64,000 nt of DNA from Kordiimonas aquimaris. Its GTDB lineage: Bacteria; Pseudomonadota; Alphaproteobacteria; Sphingomonadales; Kordiimonadaceae. Below the pieces are notes generated by a model. The model worked only from the letters and a program-made list of their open reading frames with translations, ran no database searches and was not told the origin of the DNA. The stretch lies in assembly GCF_025574485.1 (NCBI RefSeq), contig NZ_JAOBPO010000002.1, positions 188,501 to 252,500 on the forward strand. The letters are read 5' to 3'. The position numbers were made by a program, and so were the translations under genes. The stretch's first letter is position 1, and every line of letters starts with the position of its first letter. Below, piece after piece: positions 35,929 to 44,698 of the stretch.

Positions 35929-38634
35929 ATGATTAAAAGTCCTTTTAAAAGGCATGTCACTTTGCTGACATCGACGGCGCTACTATCAAGCATGATGGCT
36001 TTGCCTGCCGTTGCTCAAACAAATGAAGAAGATGATGACGGTGTTAAAGTTGTCAATGTTGAGGAAATCACGACAATTGGTTCGCGCCGAAAAGGCCGTT
36101 CAGCAGGAGATACACCTGCGCCCATCGACGTAATTTCAGTTGGCGAATTCAGGCAGAGTTCAGCAAGCGATGTGCAAGACTTGCTTAGAACTTCTGTTCC
36201 GTCATTCAATATTAACGCGCAGCCAATTTCCGATGCAGCAAGTATTGTGCGTCCTGCAAACTTACGTGGTCTGTCTCCTGACAACACGCTGGTTCTGGTA
36301 AACGGTAAGCGGCGTCACCGTGGTTCCGTTATCTCTTTCCTTGGCGGTGGTATCTCTGATGGCGCACAGGGTGTAGACATTTCGGCCCTTCCATCAATTG
36401 CGCTGAAGCGCGTTGAAGTTCTGCGCGATGGTGCATCATCCCAGTATGGTTCAGATGCGATTGCCGGTGTTATCAACTTTGTATTGAAAGATAATGCTGA
36501 AGGCGGAACGGTTGAAGCTACTTATGGCTCAACATACGCTGGCGACGGCGACAACTACCGGATTTCTGCTAACTTGGGTTTGCCTATTGGTGACACGGGC
36601 TTCGTAAGCTTGAGCGCTGAGTACGGCGATACAGATGGCACGGTCCGTTCTGTTGTCCGTGACGACGTATTGGCATTGATTGCTGCAGGCAATACTGATG
36701 CAGCTGATTTTGAGACGATCAACTCTTACACTGACGAAGTGCCTCAATATTGGGGACAGCCAGATGTAGAAGATGATCTGAAAGTATTTGTGAACTCAGC
36801 GATTACATTAAGTGAATCTGCTGAAGTTTATGCTTTTGGTAGTTATGCAGAGCGAACAGTTACGGGTGGTTTCTTCTACAGAAATCCAACAAACCGTGGC
36901 GGTGTTTACCGTGGCCCAAATGTTGATCCACTTACCGGCGCACTCGACCCAGACGGCGTTGCGTCTGTTCGTGTTGGTGATCTGGATGGTGTTGGCGTAG
37001 GCGAGGCTTGTCCTGCCGGTATTCCACTAACAGGAAACGCTGGTCTTATCCCTGATCCGACTGTGCTTGCTGCTGTAACTGCAAGTGCTAACTGCTTCTC
37101 TTTCATTGAAACTATCCCGGGTGGTTTTGTCCCGCGCTTCGGTGGTGACAACGAAGACTACAGCATCGCTGGTGGTCTTCGCGGCCAACTTGAGTTTGGT
37201 GCCGGCCTTGACTATGATCTGAGCATTACACACGGTGCCAACCGGACTGATTTCTTCATTAACAACACGGTGAACGCTTCGCTTGGCCCGGATACGCCGA
37301 GGAACTTTATTCCTGGTGGACAAAAGCAAACTGAAACAGCGATCAATGCTGATTTCGTGTATGCTCTTCCAAGTGATTTTGCGTCAGATATTAATATCGC
37401 CTTTGGTGGTGAATACCGCGAAGAGACATTTGATCTGTTTGCTGGTGATGCTGCGTCGTTTGCGCTTGGGCCACTTGCTGACCAAGGTTTTTCATCAAGC
37501 TCAAACGGCTTTGGTGGCTTTCCTAACAGTTCATCCAATTCACAGGACAGCTATGCTGGTTATGTTGATATCGAATTTGACCTTACCGAGGACTTAACAG
37601 TTCAAGGTGCGCTTCGTTACGAAGATTACAGCGCTTTCGGTGATACGCTTAACTATAAGCTTGCTGCACTCTATAATGCAGATGATCACCTGCGTATCCG
37701 TGCAACATATTCAACAGGCTTCCATGCACCAACTGCTGGTCAGGCCAATATTACGAACGTGACGACACAGAACGTGAACGGTGTCTTGGTCGACCAAGGT
37801 ACACTGCCTTTGTCATCAGCTGCTGGCCAGTTGGCTGCAGACTTTATCGAAGCACAGGGTAATGGTCGCCCGCAGCTTGGTACTGAGGAAGCACGCAACA
37901 TCTCGGTTGGTTTCGCCTTTGATTGGGGCGCTGCAACATGGACAGTTGATTTCTTCGACATCGATGTTGATGACCGCGTTGCCTTGGGTGCAAACGTTAA
38001 CTTCCTTGATGCCTTGAACGCTGTTAGTGGTACAAGCTTTGACAGTGTGGGCGCGGCGCTAACGGGCCTTGATGCCGCTGGTACTATCAACCGCCAAGAC
38101 TTCATCGGCCTTGATGACCTGTCTCAGTTCCGTTTCTTCTCAAACAGCTTTAGCACCAATACACGCGGTATTGATGTTGTTGGTCGTTACGGCTTTGACC
38201 TGGGCGACGGCGTTTCTAACCTGACGCTTGCTGCAAACTACACCAGAACCAAAGTGACTGATCGTGGTACGCTTAACCCGATTAATGATGGTCGTGTGGC
38301 TGCGCTAGAGGACTTGCTGCCTAACATTAAAGGTAGCTTGACTTGGACACATGCACAGGGGCCGTTCAGCACATTACTGCGTGTGAACTATTATGGCGGC
38401 TGGGACGATACTGGTAACGGTGTTAACGGCATCGGTTCAGAGTTCCTCTTTGACGCACAAGTTACGTATGAAGTCAGGGAAGGCCTAAGCATTGTTGGTG
38501 GTGTTGATAACATCCTCAGCAACCATTCTGACAGAAACCCGTTTGCTGGTAGCCTTGGTCAACTATACCCGGAAGCTGGTCCGTTCGGCTTTAACGGTGG
38601 ACAGTATTACCTGAGAGTTCGGGCGCAGTTCTGA
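35929..38634 (+). CDS. TonB-dependent outer-membrane receptor
   Basis: 901 residues from ATG 35929, chosen over upstream ATG codons because GGGGAG precedes it and a signal peptide then begins at once (LLTSTALLSSMMALPAVAQ). After it come an acidic linker with a TonB box-like EEITTIGSRRK and the plug domain (IDVISVGEFRQSSASDVQDLL, RGLSPDNTLVLVNGKRRHRG, VEVLRDGASSQYGSDAIAGVINFVLK). A 22-strand barrel follows, ending in LRVRAQF with the terminal Phe needed for BAM insertion. The substrate is unknown; the nearby secreted peptidase- and amidohydrolase-like enzymes and the absence of iron genes suggest oligopeptide or another organic nutrient. A strong terminator follows. Confidence 0.95.
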   Translation: MIKSPFKRHVTLLTSTALLSSMMALPAVAQTNEEDDDGVKVVNVEEITTIGSRRKGRSAGDTPAPIDVISVGEFRQSSASDVQDLLRTSVPSFNINAQPISDAASIVRPANLRGLSPDNTLVLVNGKRRHRGSVISFLGGGISDGAQGVDISALPSIALKRVEVLRDGASSQYGSDAIAGVINFVLKDNAEGGTVEATYGSTYAGDGDNYRISANLGLPIGDTGFVSLSAEYGDTDGTVRSVVRDDVLALIAAGNTDAADFETINSYTDEVPQYWGQPDVEDDLKVFVNSAITLSESAEVYAFGSYAERTVTGGFFYRNPTNRGGVYRGPNVDPLTGALDPDGVASVRVGDLDGVGVGEACPAGIPLTGNAGLIPDPTVLAAVTASANCFSFIETIPGGFVPRFGGDNEDYSIAGGLRGQLEFGAGLDYDLSITHGANRTDFFINNTVNASLGPDTPRNFIPGGQKQTETAINADFVYALPSDFASDINIAFGGEYREETFDLFAGDAASFALGPLADQGFSSSSNGFGGFPNSSSNSQDSYAGYVDIEFDLTEDLTVQGALRYEDYSAFGDTLNYKLAALYNADDHLRIRATYSTGFHAPTAGQANITNVTTQNVNGVLVDQGTLPLSSAAGQLAADFIEAQGNGRPQLGTEEARNISVGFAFDWGAATWTVDFFDIDVDDRVALGANVNFLDALNAVSGTSFDSVGAALTGLDAAGTINRQDFIGLDDLSQFRFFSNSFSTNTRGIDVVGRYGFDLGDGVSNLTLAANYTRTKVTDRGTLNPINDGRVAALEDLLPNIKGSLTWTHAQGPFSTLLRVNYYGGWDDTGNGVNGIGSEFLFDAQVTYEVREGLSIVGGVDNILSNHSDRNPFAGSLGQLYPEAGPFGFNGGQYYLRVRAQF

Positions 38635-38657
38635 TAAGAACTAAACCCAATGTTTGG

Positions 38658-38687
38658 AGAGAGGGCTTTTGAGCCCTCTCTTTTTTT
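38658..38687 (+). terminator. rho-independent terminator of the receptor gene
   Basis: A 10-bp stem AGAGAGGGCT / AGCCCTCTCT with loop TTTG, followed by a run of seven T. It lies 23 bases after the receptor stop codon. Confidence 0.93.
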
Positions 38688-38711
38688 GACTGGAAAGGCT
38701 TTATTTGCCGC

Positions 38712-39209
38712 TTACTCTTTCCACTTTAGCTTTTCTAATGGGTAACCGAGGTACCATTTAGTACGCTCCATCACCATGCGCACTTTGATGTTTTTAACCC
38801 CAAGGTCAGGGTTTTCGCTAATAGTGTCACACAGCGCATTTAACGCCTGCGTACTGGGACAGCAGGTGAACGAGATATATTCGCCTTCATTCATACGCAG
38901 GCAATCCATAAACTCGGGTATTTCCTCGATGGCTGCTTCGAATGTTTTGCGCGCACGGGCGTTGTTGCTTTCAAGCGTAAACTCAACTTGTGCCAGTACA
39001 TGTTCGAAAATACGGTCCAGATCCATATCTGTTTGCGCATTGAAGAAGTAACCTGCTTCCCTGAGCGCCTTGGTGCGCTGAAAACAGGCACTTGGTGACA
39101 GGCCAACACGCTCAGCAAGTTCCTGGTTGGATAAGTCGGCGTTCAAGTGAACGGTTGCCAGAATTTTCCGATTGATGTCATCAAGCTTGATGGTTGGTTT
39201 GTCGGTCAT
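38712..39209 (-). CDS. Lrp/AsnC-family transcriptional regulator
   Basis: About 165 residues from ATG 39209; a GTG at 39233 would add eight residues and cannot be excluded. The N-terminal winged helix reads LDDINRKILATVHLNADLSNQELAERVGLSPSACFQRTKALREAG, and a C-terminal RAM domain (residues 70-150) binds a small effector such as an amino acid and drives oligomer formation. The linker and RAM domain carry two adjacent Cys (TCCPS), which is unusual. It is divergent from the NCS1 permease/hydantoinase operon, 169 bases away, and is its likely regulator. Confidence 0.9.
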   Translation of the reverse strand: MTDKPTIKLDDINRKILATVHLNADLSNQELAERVGLSPSACFQRTKALREAGYFFNAQTDMDLDRIFEHVLAQVEFTLESNNARARKTFEAAIEEIPEFMDCLRMNEGEYISFTCCPSTQALNALCDTISENPDLGVKNIKVRMVMERTKWYLGYPLEKLKWKE

Positions 39210-39322
39210 GTAGCCAAGCCTTGTTTCGCACACTTCTTAAAGGAAATGTTAAATGCTGGTATGTGAGGAAAATATCCTACGGTGCAGTGGGTACATTTCA
39301 AAAGCCTATTTTGTAAAAAATG

Positions 39323-39335
39323 ATGCATAGTGCAT
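39323..39335. promoter_or_regulatory. possible operator in the Lrp/permease intergenic region
   Basis: Short inverted repeat ATGCA-TAG-TGCAT, 44 bases before the permease start. It may be a half of a longer Lrp-type site; it does not match the general Lrp consensus. Confidence 0.25.
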
Positions 39336-39378
39336 TAGCGTGAAGGCGTATTAACAAGAACGAAATGGGGAAGCCAAC

Positions 39379-40659
39379 ATGACCGATAGCAGCGAATTTT
39401 CAGTCGCACCGATCACAGATGATCAGCTTGTGGCATGGCCGCGTGTCGCAGCAATTGCGGTTATGGTAGCATTTGCTCTGCCGGTTTTTGTTGCAGGCCT
39501 TGAGATATATCAAGGCCTCTCGTTTGTAGATACAATGCTCGCGCTGCTGATTGGTTCAGTGGTACTAACGGTGATTGGCGCCGTTATGGGCTCTATAGGG
39601 GCACGTACCCGTCTTAGTTCTTATTTGCTTGTTCGTATTGCCTTTGGTGACAGAGGTGCAGCGGTTGTTAACATGGCGTTTGCTGTGTCGCTGGTTGGCT
39701 GGTTCGGTGTGAACATCGACCTGTTTTCCGGTGCGGTTGTGCGCTTGGCGGCAGACGTGTTTGGTGCTGTTGTTCCTGCATGGCCAATTGAAATTGCCGC
39801 CGGTATTCTAATGACCACAACCACCGTGTTTGGTTTCCGCGCCATCAACCTGATTGCCAGCGCGCTTGCGCCGATACTTGCTGTTGTTACGGTCATGCTC
39901 ATTTGGGGTACGTTTGAAAGTCATTCACTTGGTGAATTGATGGCGATGGAAAAAACACCGACACTTACAATTGGTGACGGTGTTTCTGCTGTGGTTGGTG
40001 GCATTATCATCGGCGCGATTATTCTGCCGGATATCACGCGCTTTATTCGCCAGTGGCACGGGGCTATTTATGTGGCCTTTTGGGCTTATATGGTGGTTGA
40101 GCTCGTTGTGTTTGCTGTTGCTGGTATGGCTGGTGCTGCCAGTGGTAAAACAGAAATTCTGGATGTGTTGTTGCATTACGGGCTGGGTGTCGGTGCCTTT
40201 GCCATTGTTATTGCAGGTAGCTGGGTTTTAAACTCGCTGAATCTATACAGCACGGTTCTGTCTGTTGAAGCGACATTTCCCAAGCTGAAGGGCACGCTTA
40301 TTACCGCAGTACTTGGTGCGCTCGGTGTTGTGGCGGCCTTCATGAACATCCTCGATAGCTTCCTTGCATTCCTCGGTTTTCTCGCGGTTATTTTTGTGCC
40401 GGTGGCAGGTGTGATCATCACAGATTACCTGCTGATCAAGCGCAGCCGCTACACCGCGGAAGCGCTTACCGCGAACCGCCCAATCGCGGTAAAGGCCGTT
40501 GTTGCATGGGTGGTTGGTGCACTGGTCGCTGCCTTGATTAATGAGGGTATTGTTGGTTCTGTCCTCGGTGTTGGTGTGCTTGATTCTGCCTTCCTTTCAG
40601 CACTTATGTTCGGTGCGCTGTCATGGGGTGATCGCACGACAAATGAGGAGATAGCGTAA
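39379..40659 (+). CDS. NCS1 family cytosine/purine/hydantoin-type permease
   Basis: 426 residues with about twelve membrane helices in the arrangement of CodB-type NCS1 transporters. The first amphipathic/helix region is VAWPRVAAIAVMVAFALPVFVAGLEIYQG. After it come GSIGARTRLSSYLLVRIAFG, the substrate-site helix AFAVSLVGWFGVNIDLFSG, and LPDITRFIRQW in helix 8. Transport is Na+- or H+-coupled uptake of nucleobases, allantoin or hydantoins. It is first in an operon with the hydantoinase and DUF917 genes (stop/start overlap TAATG), so the likely substrate is one that those proteins open, such as a hydantoin or oxoproline-like ring. Ribosome-binding site GGGGAAG. Confidence 0.92.
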   Translation: MTDSSEFSVAPITDDQLVAWPRVAAIAVMVAFALPVFVAGLEIYQGLSFVDTMLALLIGSVVLTVIGAVMGSIGARTRLSSYLLVRIAFGDRGAAVVNMAFAVSLVGWFGVNIDLFSGAVVRLAADVFGAVVPAWPIEIAAGILMTTTTVFGFRAINLIASALAPILAVVTVMLIWGTFESHSLGELMAMEKTPTLTIGDGVSAVVGGIIIGAIILPDITRFIRQWHGAIYVAFWAYMVVELVVFAVAGMAGAASGKTEILDVLLHYGLGVGAFAIVIAGSWVLNSLNLYSTVLSVEATFPKLKGTLITAVLGALGVVAAFMNILDSFLAFLGFLAVIFVPVAGVIITDYLLIKRSRYTAEALTANRPIAVKAVVAWVVGALVAALINEGIVGSVLGVGVLDSAFLSALMFGALSWGDRTTNEEIA

Positions 40660-42221
40660 TGCGTATTGGTATTGATGTTGGCGGCACGCATACAGATGCA
40701 GTCTTGTTATCCAGTTCAGATGTCATTGCTTCAACGAAGGCACTAACCACAGCAGATGTGCTGGGCGGTGTAACGAATGCGCTGGACACTGTACTTGCAA
40801 CAGACGGTGTTGAGGACAGTGATATTGAAGCAGTTATGATAGGTACCACGCAGTTCACAAACGCTGTGGTGGAGCGCCGCGAGCTGTCGCAGGTTGCCGC
40901 AATTCGTATTGGTTTGCCGTCAGGTGCAGGCCTGCCGCCAATGGCTGACTGGCCTGACGATATTGCGGATGTGCTGGGTCGCCATACATACATGATCCAC
41001 GGCGGCACGCTGTATGATGGGTGGTCGCTGGCCGACCTGCGTGACGGCGAAATCGATGCCGTTATCGAAGACCTGAAAAAGAAAAAGCTAACTGCTGCTA
41101 TGGTGTCGGCAGCGTTTTCACCTATGAACGCAGAACCTGAGCGTATTGTGGCTGAGCGCATTGCCGCTGCCATACCGGGTATGCGGGTGACGCAGTCGCA
41201 CACAATGGGTCGTTTGGGTATTATGGAGCGTGAGAACGCGGCGCTCTTAAACACCGCTTTACTTGGATTTGCCAACCGTGTTGTGGGTGCGTTCAACAGC
41301 GCCTTGAAGCAGCGCGGTTTGAACTGCCCGATGTATGTCAGCCAAAATGATGGCACGCTAATGAGTGCTGATTTTGTCAAGCAGTTCCCGGCCTTGACGT
41401 TTGCATCCGGCCCAACCAATTCCTTGCGCGGTGCCAGTAAGCTCACGGGTCTTAAGGACGCAATTGTCGTGGATATTGGCGGCACAACATCCGATATTGG
41501 TGTGCTGCAGGATGGTTTCCCGCGTGAAAGCAATGTGGTGATCGAGGTTGGTGGTGTGCGCACCAATTTCCGCATGCCAGACATTTTGGCTGTAGGCCTT
41601 GGTGGTGGCAGTATCGTGGCAGACGAGGGCACAAAAATGGGGCCGCAGTCTGTTGGCCATAAGCTTGTCACCGAAGGATTGGTGTTTGGCGGCAAAACCT
41701 TGACCGCTACAGACATTGTTGTGGCGGCTGGCAGCGCAGATGTGGGTGACAAAGCGGGTGTTGCTGGTTTGGACCGCGCGGTGATTGAGGCAGGCATCGC
41801 CACCATTCACCGGATGCTGGACCAGAACATTGATATGATGAAGCCAAACAGTGACCCTGTGCCTGTCATTTTGGTGGGTGGTGGTGCGCTTTTAGTCACT
41901 GGTGACTTGAAGGCCGCATCTAAACAGTACCGTCCTGAAAACGCAGGTGTTGCCAATGCTATTGGCGCTGCGATCGCGCAAATCGGCGGTGAGACGGAAC
42001 GGCTTTTGTCCTACCGTGAAACACCGCGTGAAGAAGCAGTGAAAATGGTGACGGCCGAAGCAACGGCCAAGGCTGTTGCTGCTGGTGCAGACGCCGCGAC
42101 AATCCGCGTGGCAGACATTGAAGAAACCGCAATTCCGTACATGGACGAGGGCGCAACGCGCCTGCGCGTCAAAGTGGTAGGGGACATTGCTGCATTGAAT
42201 AAAGCTGGAGAAAATGCATGA
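40659..42221 (+). CDS. hydantoinase/oxoprolinase family protein (HyuA-type)
   Basis: 520 residues, ASKHA (actin/hexokinase-like) fold: the phosphate-1 loop RIGIDVGGTHTDAVLL at the start, PMYVSQNDGTLMSADF in the middle, phosphate-2 DIGGTTSDIGVL near 265, and GLGGGSIVADEG near 315. Members are ATP-dependent N-methylhydantoinase A or 5-oxoprolinase subunits that open a lactam ring. Its usual HyuB partner is replaced by a DUF917 protein in the next gene, an arrangement common in the family. Overlaps the permease stop (TAATG) and the next start (ATGA), so translation is coupled. Confidence 0.9.
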   Translation: MRIGIDVGGTHTDAVLLSSSDVIASTKALTTADVLGGVTNALDTVLATDGVEDSDIEAVMIGTTQFTNAVVERRELSQVAAIRIGLPSGAGLPPMADWPDDIADVLGRHTYMIHGGTLYDGWSLADLRDGEIDAVIEDLKKKKLTAAMVSAAFSPMNAEPERIVAERIAAAIPGMRVTQSHTMGRLGIMERENAALLNTALLGFANRVVGAFNSALKQRGLNCPMYVSQNDGTLMSADFVKQFPALTFASGPTNSLRGASKLTGLKDAIVVDIGGTTSDIGVLQDGFPRESNVVIEVGGVRTNFRMPDILAVGLGGGSIVADEGTKMGPQSVGHKLVTEGLVFGGKTLTATDIVVAAGSADVGDKAGVAGLDRAVIEAGIATIHRMLDQNIDMMKPNSDPVPVILVGGGALLVTGDLKAASKQYRPENAGVANAIGAAIAQIGGETERLLSYRETPREEAVKMVTAEATAKAVAAGADAATIRVADIEETAIPYMDEGATRLRVKVVGDIAALNKAGENA

Positions 42222-43315
42222 AACAGGTAAATGCAAGCGATCTTGATGACTTGTCTTTGGGTTCTGTTTTTCTTGCTACTGGCGGTGGCGGCGACCCGTA
42301 TGTGCCACAAATGATCACGAAGGCTACGCTCGAAAAATACGGCCCTGCCACCATGATTAATGCCGAGGACTTGGCTGATGATGCATATGTTGTGGCGCTG
42401 GGCGGGGTCGGCGCGCCCACGGTCAGCCTTGAGCTGTTGCCGTCTATCAGCGAAAGTATTGAAACATTGAAGGCGTTTGAAGCACACGTGGGCCGCAAGG
42501 TGGATGCTGTTGTGTCGTTTGAGATTGGTGGCGGTAACTCGCTTATTCCCATTGCGGCAGCGGCTGGGTGCGATATCCCTGTTGTGGACGGGGACGGTAT
42601 GGGCCGCGCCCTGCCTGAGGCACAGATGATGACATATGCCATTGCGGGCGTTAAGCCAACGCCGGCGGTTGCGATGGACTATGCGGGCAACATCACCACA
42701 TTCACGACACCAGATACACCGACCTATGAACGCCATATTCGCAGCCTGGCGATGGTGTCCGGCGGTATGATTGTGACGGGTGAACACCCCATGACGGGGG
42801 CGGAGCTAAAACCAGCTATCATTCCGGGCACGGTTAGCTTCTCTATTGCGCTGGGCAAAGTGCTACGCGAGAACCGTGGTCGCGCCGACGAAATGCTGCC
42901 GCATCTGCAGGCGCTATTTGGTGCATCAATATACGGTGAATGCCGCATGTTGCATGTGGGCAAAGTGTCAGACAAAGCAACGCGTATTGTCGGTGGTTAT
43001 GATGTGGGACAGGCAACCATTTCAGGTTTCGATGAAGAGGGGCCAAGTCTGCATATCACCATCAAGAATGAGTATTTGCTGGCCGAACGAGACGGTAAAG
43101 TTGTGGCCTCCGTGCCGGACCTGATCGTGATTGTGGACTATGAAACCGGCACACCCATTAATGCCGAACGCTTGCGTTACGGCCAGCGGGTGGCGGTGTT
43201 TGCTGTTGGGTGTCCCGCGTACTTCCGCAGCGAAAAGGCGCTAAAAGCTGTTGCTCCGCGCGCTTTCGGTTTTGATGTGGATTATGTGCCTCTGGAAGAT
43301 ATTCCACACGGGTGA
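42218..43315 (+). CDS. DUF917 family protein, partner of the hydantoinase-like protein
   Basis: 365 residues, the third gene of the NCS1 operon. It starts MKQVNASDLDDLSLGSVFLATGGGGDPY, the classic DUF917 beginning, and continues with VSFEIGGGNSLIPIAAAAGCDIPVVDGDGMGRALPEAQM. DUF917 proteins occur beside HyuA-type proteins and are thought to form part of the ring-opening enzyme, but no reaction is firmly assigned. The start overlaps the stop of the upstream gene by four bases. The last 16 codons (FDVDYVPLEDI region) recur in degraded form twice downstream, after 44483 and after 45382. Confidence 0.9.
   Translation: MKQVNASDLDDLSLGSVFLATGGGGDPYVPQMITKATLEKYGPATMINAEDLADDAYVVALGGVGAPTVSLELLPSISESIETLKAFEAHVGRKVDAVVSFEIGGGNSLIPIAAAAGCDIPVVDGDGMGRALPEAQMMTYAIAGVKPTPAVAMDYAGNITTFTTPDTPTYERHIRSLAMVSGGMIVTGEHPMTGAELKPAIIPGTVSFSIALGKVLRENRGRADEMLPHLQALFGASIYGECRMLHVGKVSDKATRIVGGYDVGQATISGFDEEGPSLHITIKNEYLLAERDGKVVASVPDLIVIVDYETGTPINAERLRYGQRVAVFAVGCPAYFRSEKALKAVAPRAFGFDVDYVPLEDIPHG
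43268..43305 (+). repeat. dispersed repeat, copy A (inside the end of the DUF917 gene)
   Basis: Intact source-like copy: encodes GFDVDYVPLEDI at the C-terminus of the DUF917 protein. Copies B (44506-44549) and C (45413-45456) match it in DNA (shared TTTTGATGTGG) and in the encoded peptide. Confidence 0.5.
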
Positions 43316-43324
43316 TACACAAGG

Positions 43325-43358
43325 ATGCCGGCGAGACAGTACGCTCACCGGCCATTTT
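43325..43358. terminator. hairpin terminator between DUF917 and GST genes
   Basis: GCCGG-C-GAG pairing with CTC-A-CCGGC (43327-43335 / 43344-43352) with one mismatch, then CATTTT on the plus strand. It lies between convergent genes and may serve both. Confidence 0.6.
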
Positions 43359-43370
43359 AAATAGTGTCGT

Positions 43371-43988
43371 TTAACCTGGCATTTGAGGCCAGCTTGGTCG
43401 AGCTTTAATGGCCGCTTCCCACCGTTTAACGCGGGTAAGCTCTTCGGGAATTTCATATTGCACAAAGCGACATAGGCCGAGCATTGCCATGCCGGTGATA
43501 TCTGCCACGCTGAAATTCTCGCCTGCAATAAACGCGCGATCATCTGAAAGTTCCTTGTCAAGCCACCCGAGCCTTTCGGGGAACAAGTTTCTTTGTGTTT
43601 CGGCATACTCAGGCACTTGAGTAATACGTTCTCTGAACAGCTCGAATGTGTGAAGACCGATTGCACCGATAACCTGAAACAGTTTTAACTCGATACGGCG
43701 GTTCCACATCTCCACCAGCGCTTGCTCTTTTTCTGTAATGCCAAACAAGGCAGGAGCAGGGTGTTTGGCTTCAAGGTACCGGCAGATAGCAATGCTTTCT
43801 GTGATGATGGTGCCGTCAGCTAGTTCCAACACAGGCACTTCACCCAGCGAGTTGATTTTACGGAAAGCTTCGCCTTGGGTTTCACCGTCCATGATGCCCA
43901 CGTTAACGGTCTCAATCTCAATGCCTTTTTCAGCAATAAAAATGTCGACCCTCATGCCATTCGGCGACATGCTATTATATAGTTTCAT
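43371..43988 (-). CDS. glutathione S-transferase family protein
   Basis: 205 residues from ATG 43988, preceded by GAGGGGAAAAAC. Thioredoxin-like N-domain: MKLYNSMSPNGMRVDIFIAEKGIE, with the cis-Pro in GEVPVLELADG and the glutathione gamma-Glu contact TESIAICRYLE; the helical C-domain has FSVADITGMAMLG, the N-capping box. Such enzymes conjugate or reduce electrophiles. Divergent from the HxlR gene at 44121, with two ACTTG-N7-CAAGT operators between, so it is probably induced by electrophiles or quinones through that regulator. Confidence 0.92.
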   Translation of the reverse strand: MKLYNSMSPNGMRVDIFIAEKGIEIETVNVGIMDGETQGEAFRKINSLGEVPVLELADGTIITESIAICRYLEAKHPAPALFGITEKEQALVEMWNRRIELKLFQVIGAIGLHTFELFRERITQVPEYAETQRNLFPERLGWLDKELSDDRAFIAGENFSVADITGMAMLGLCRFVQYEIPEELTRVKRWEAAIKARPSWPQMPG

Positions 43989-44034
43989 TGTTTTTCCCCT
44001 CACAAAGGTGACTGCCGTGTTTTCATAGATTTTA

Positions 44035-44101
44035 GTAACTAGTAACTTGCAATTAACAAGTTATTAGTTACATTAGACATAGCGACTTGTAAAACGCAAG
44101 T
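44035..44101. promoter_or_regulatory. duplicated HxlR operators between GST and HxlR genes
   Basis: Two copies of ACTTG-N7-CAAGT, at 44045-44061 and 44085-44101, with centres 40 bp apart. The first is embedded in a longer near-perfect palindrome with 15-base arms, GTAACTAGTAACTTG (44035-44049) and CAAGTTATTAGTTAC (44057-44071), 14 of 15 bases paired. The N7 spacing agrees with DUF24/HxlR-type sites. They lie across the shared promoter region of the divergent pair. Confidence 0.75.
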
Positions 44102-44120
44102 CATAAGTTATGATTGCCTT

Positions 44121-44483
44121 ATGACAAATGAAACAAGATCTAGTTGCCCAATCTCTGTCACTCTTGAAATGGCAGGAGACCGATGGACCATGCTGCTGGT
44201 GCGTGACATGGTGAACGGGAAATCGAAATACTCCGAATTCCTTAACTCACCAGAGCGTATTACCACCAACGTGTTGGCGAGCCGATTGTTGAAAATGGAA
44301 GCAAGTGGTCTGGTGCGTAAAACATTGTATCAAGAGCGCCCAAAACGCTATGCCTATGCGCTAACTGAGCGCGGGCATGACCTGTTGCCGATTGCACAAG
44401 CCATGTGCCGCTGGGCCAACAAGCATTTGCCTGACACATGGGTGCCACCAGACAGTTTTATGCAGGCAGAGCCAGGTACATGA
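44121..44483 (+). CDS. HxlR-family transcriptional regulator
   Basis: 120 residues, the standard length of a single HxlR winged helix. CPISVTLEMAGDRWTMLLVRDM with Cys9 at the sensor position of YodB/CatR-type proteins, then the recognition region KYSEFLNSPERITTNVLASRLLKM and the wing KTLYQERPKRYAYALTERG. Oxidation or alkylation of that cysteine by quinones or aldehydes releases DNA in known members. Divergent from the GST gene; the duplicated ACTTG-N7-CAAGT operators between them would give autoregulation and control of the GST. Confidence 0.93.
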   Translation: MTNETRSSCPISVTLEMAGDRWTMLLVRDMVNGKSKYSEFLNSPERITTNVLASRLLKMEASGLVRKTLYQERPKRYAYALTERGHDLLPIAQAMCRWANKHLPDTWVPPDSFMQAEPGT

Positions 44484-44505
44484 GATAAATCTTTTCGCTC
44501 ATGTC

Positions 44506-44549
44506 TTTGATTTTGATGTGGATTACATCTCCTCGGAGGACATAATGCC
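44506..44549 (+). repeat. dispersed repeat, copy B (degraded end of a DUF917-like gene)
   Basis: Non-coding copy 22 bases after the HxlR stop. In one frame it encodes FDFDVDYISSEDIM, clearly like the FGFDVDYVPLEDIP end of the DUF917 protein. No open gene contains it. It may be the last trace of a duplicated gene. The rest of 44484-44698 shows nothing else. Confidence 0.45.
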
Positions 44550-44698
44550 TTGCCTTGATGCAGTCTGCCACACATCCCTGGTTTGAAGCGCATACCTTCC
44601 ATGCAAGGGGTCTTTTGTCTCATTTGTGTCTTTTTGTTTAACTTCAAACCAGTTTTAATTATAGATAAACAGCTTACGTTATTACCTATGGGGGCGGC

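Noticed and set aside
40604-41806. 400-codon minus-strand reading frame over the hydantoinase gene
   Set aside because: Low-complexity Ser/Thr/Pro content typical of the mirror of a G+C-rich coding strand; the plus strand encodes a clear ASKHA-family protein.
42011-42787. 258-codon minus-strand frame over hydantoinase/DUF917 genes
   Set aside because: Crosses the coupled junction of two real genes on the other strand and is rich in Arg, His and Cys.
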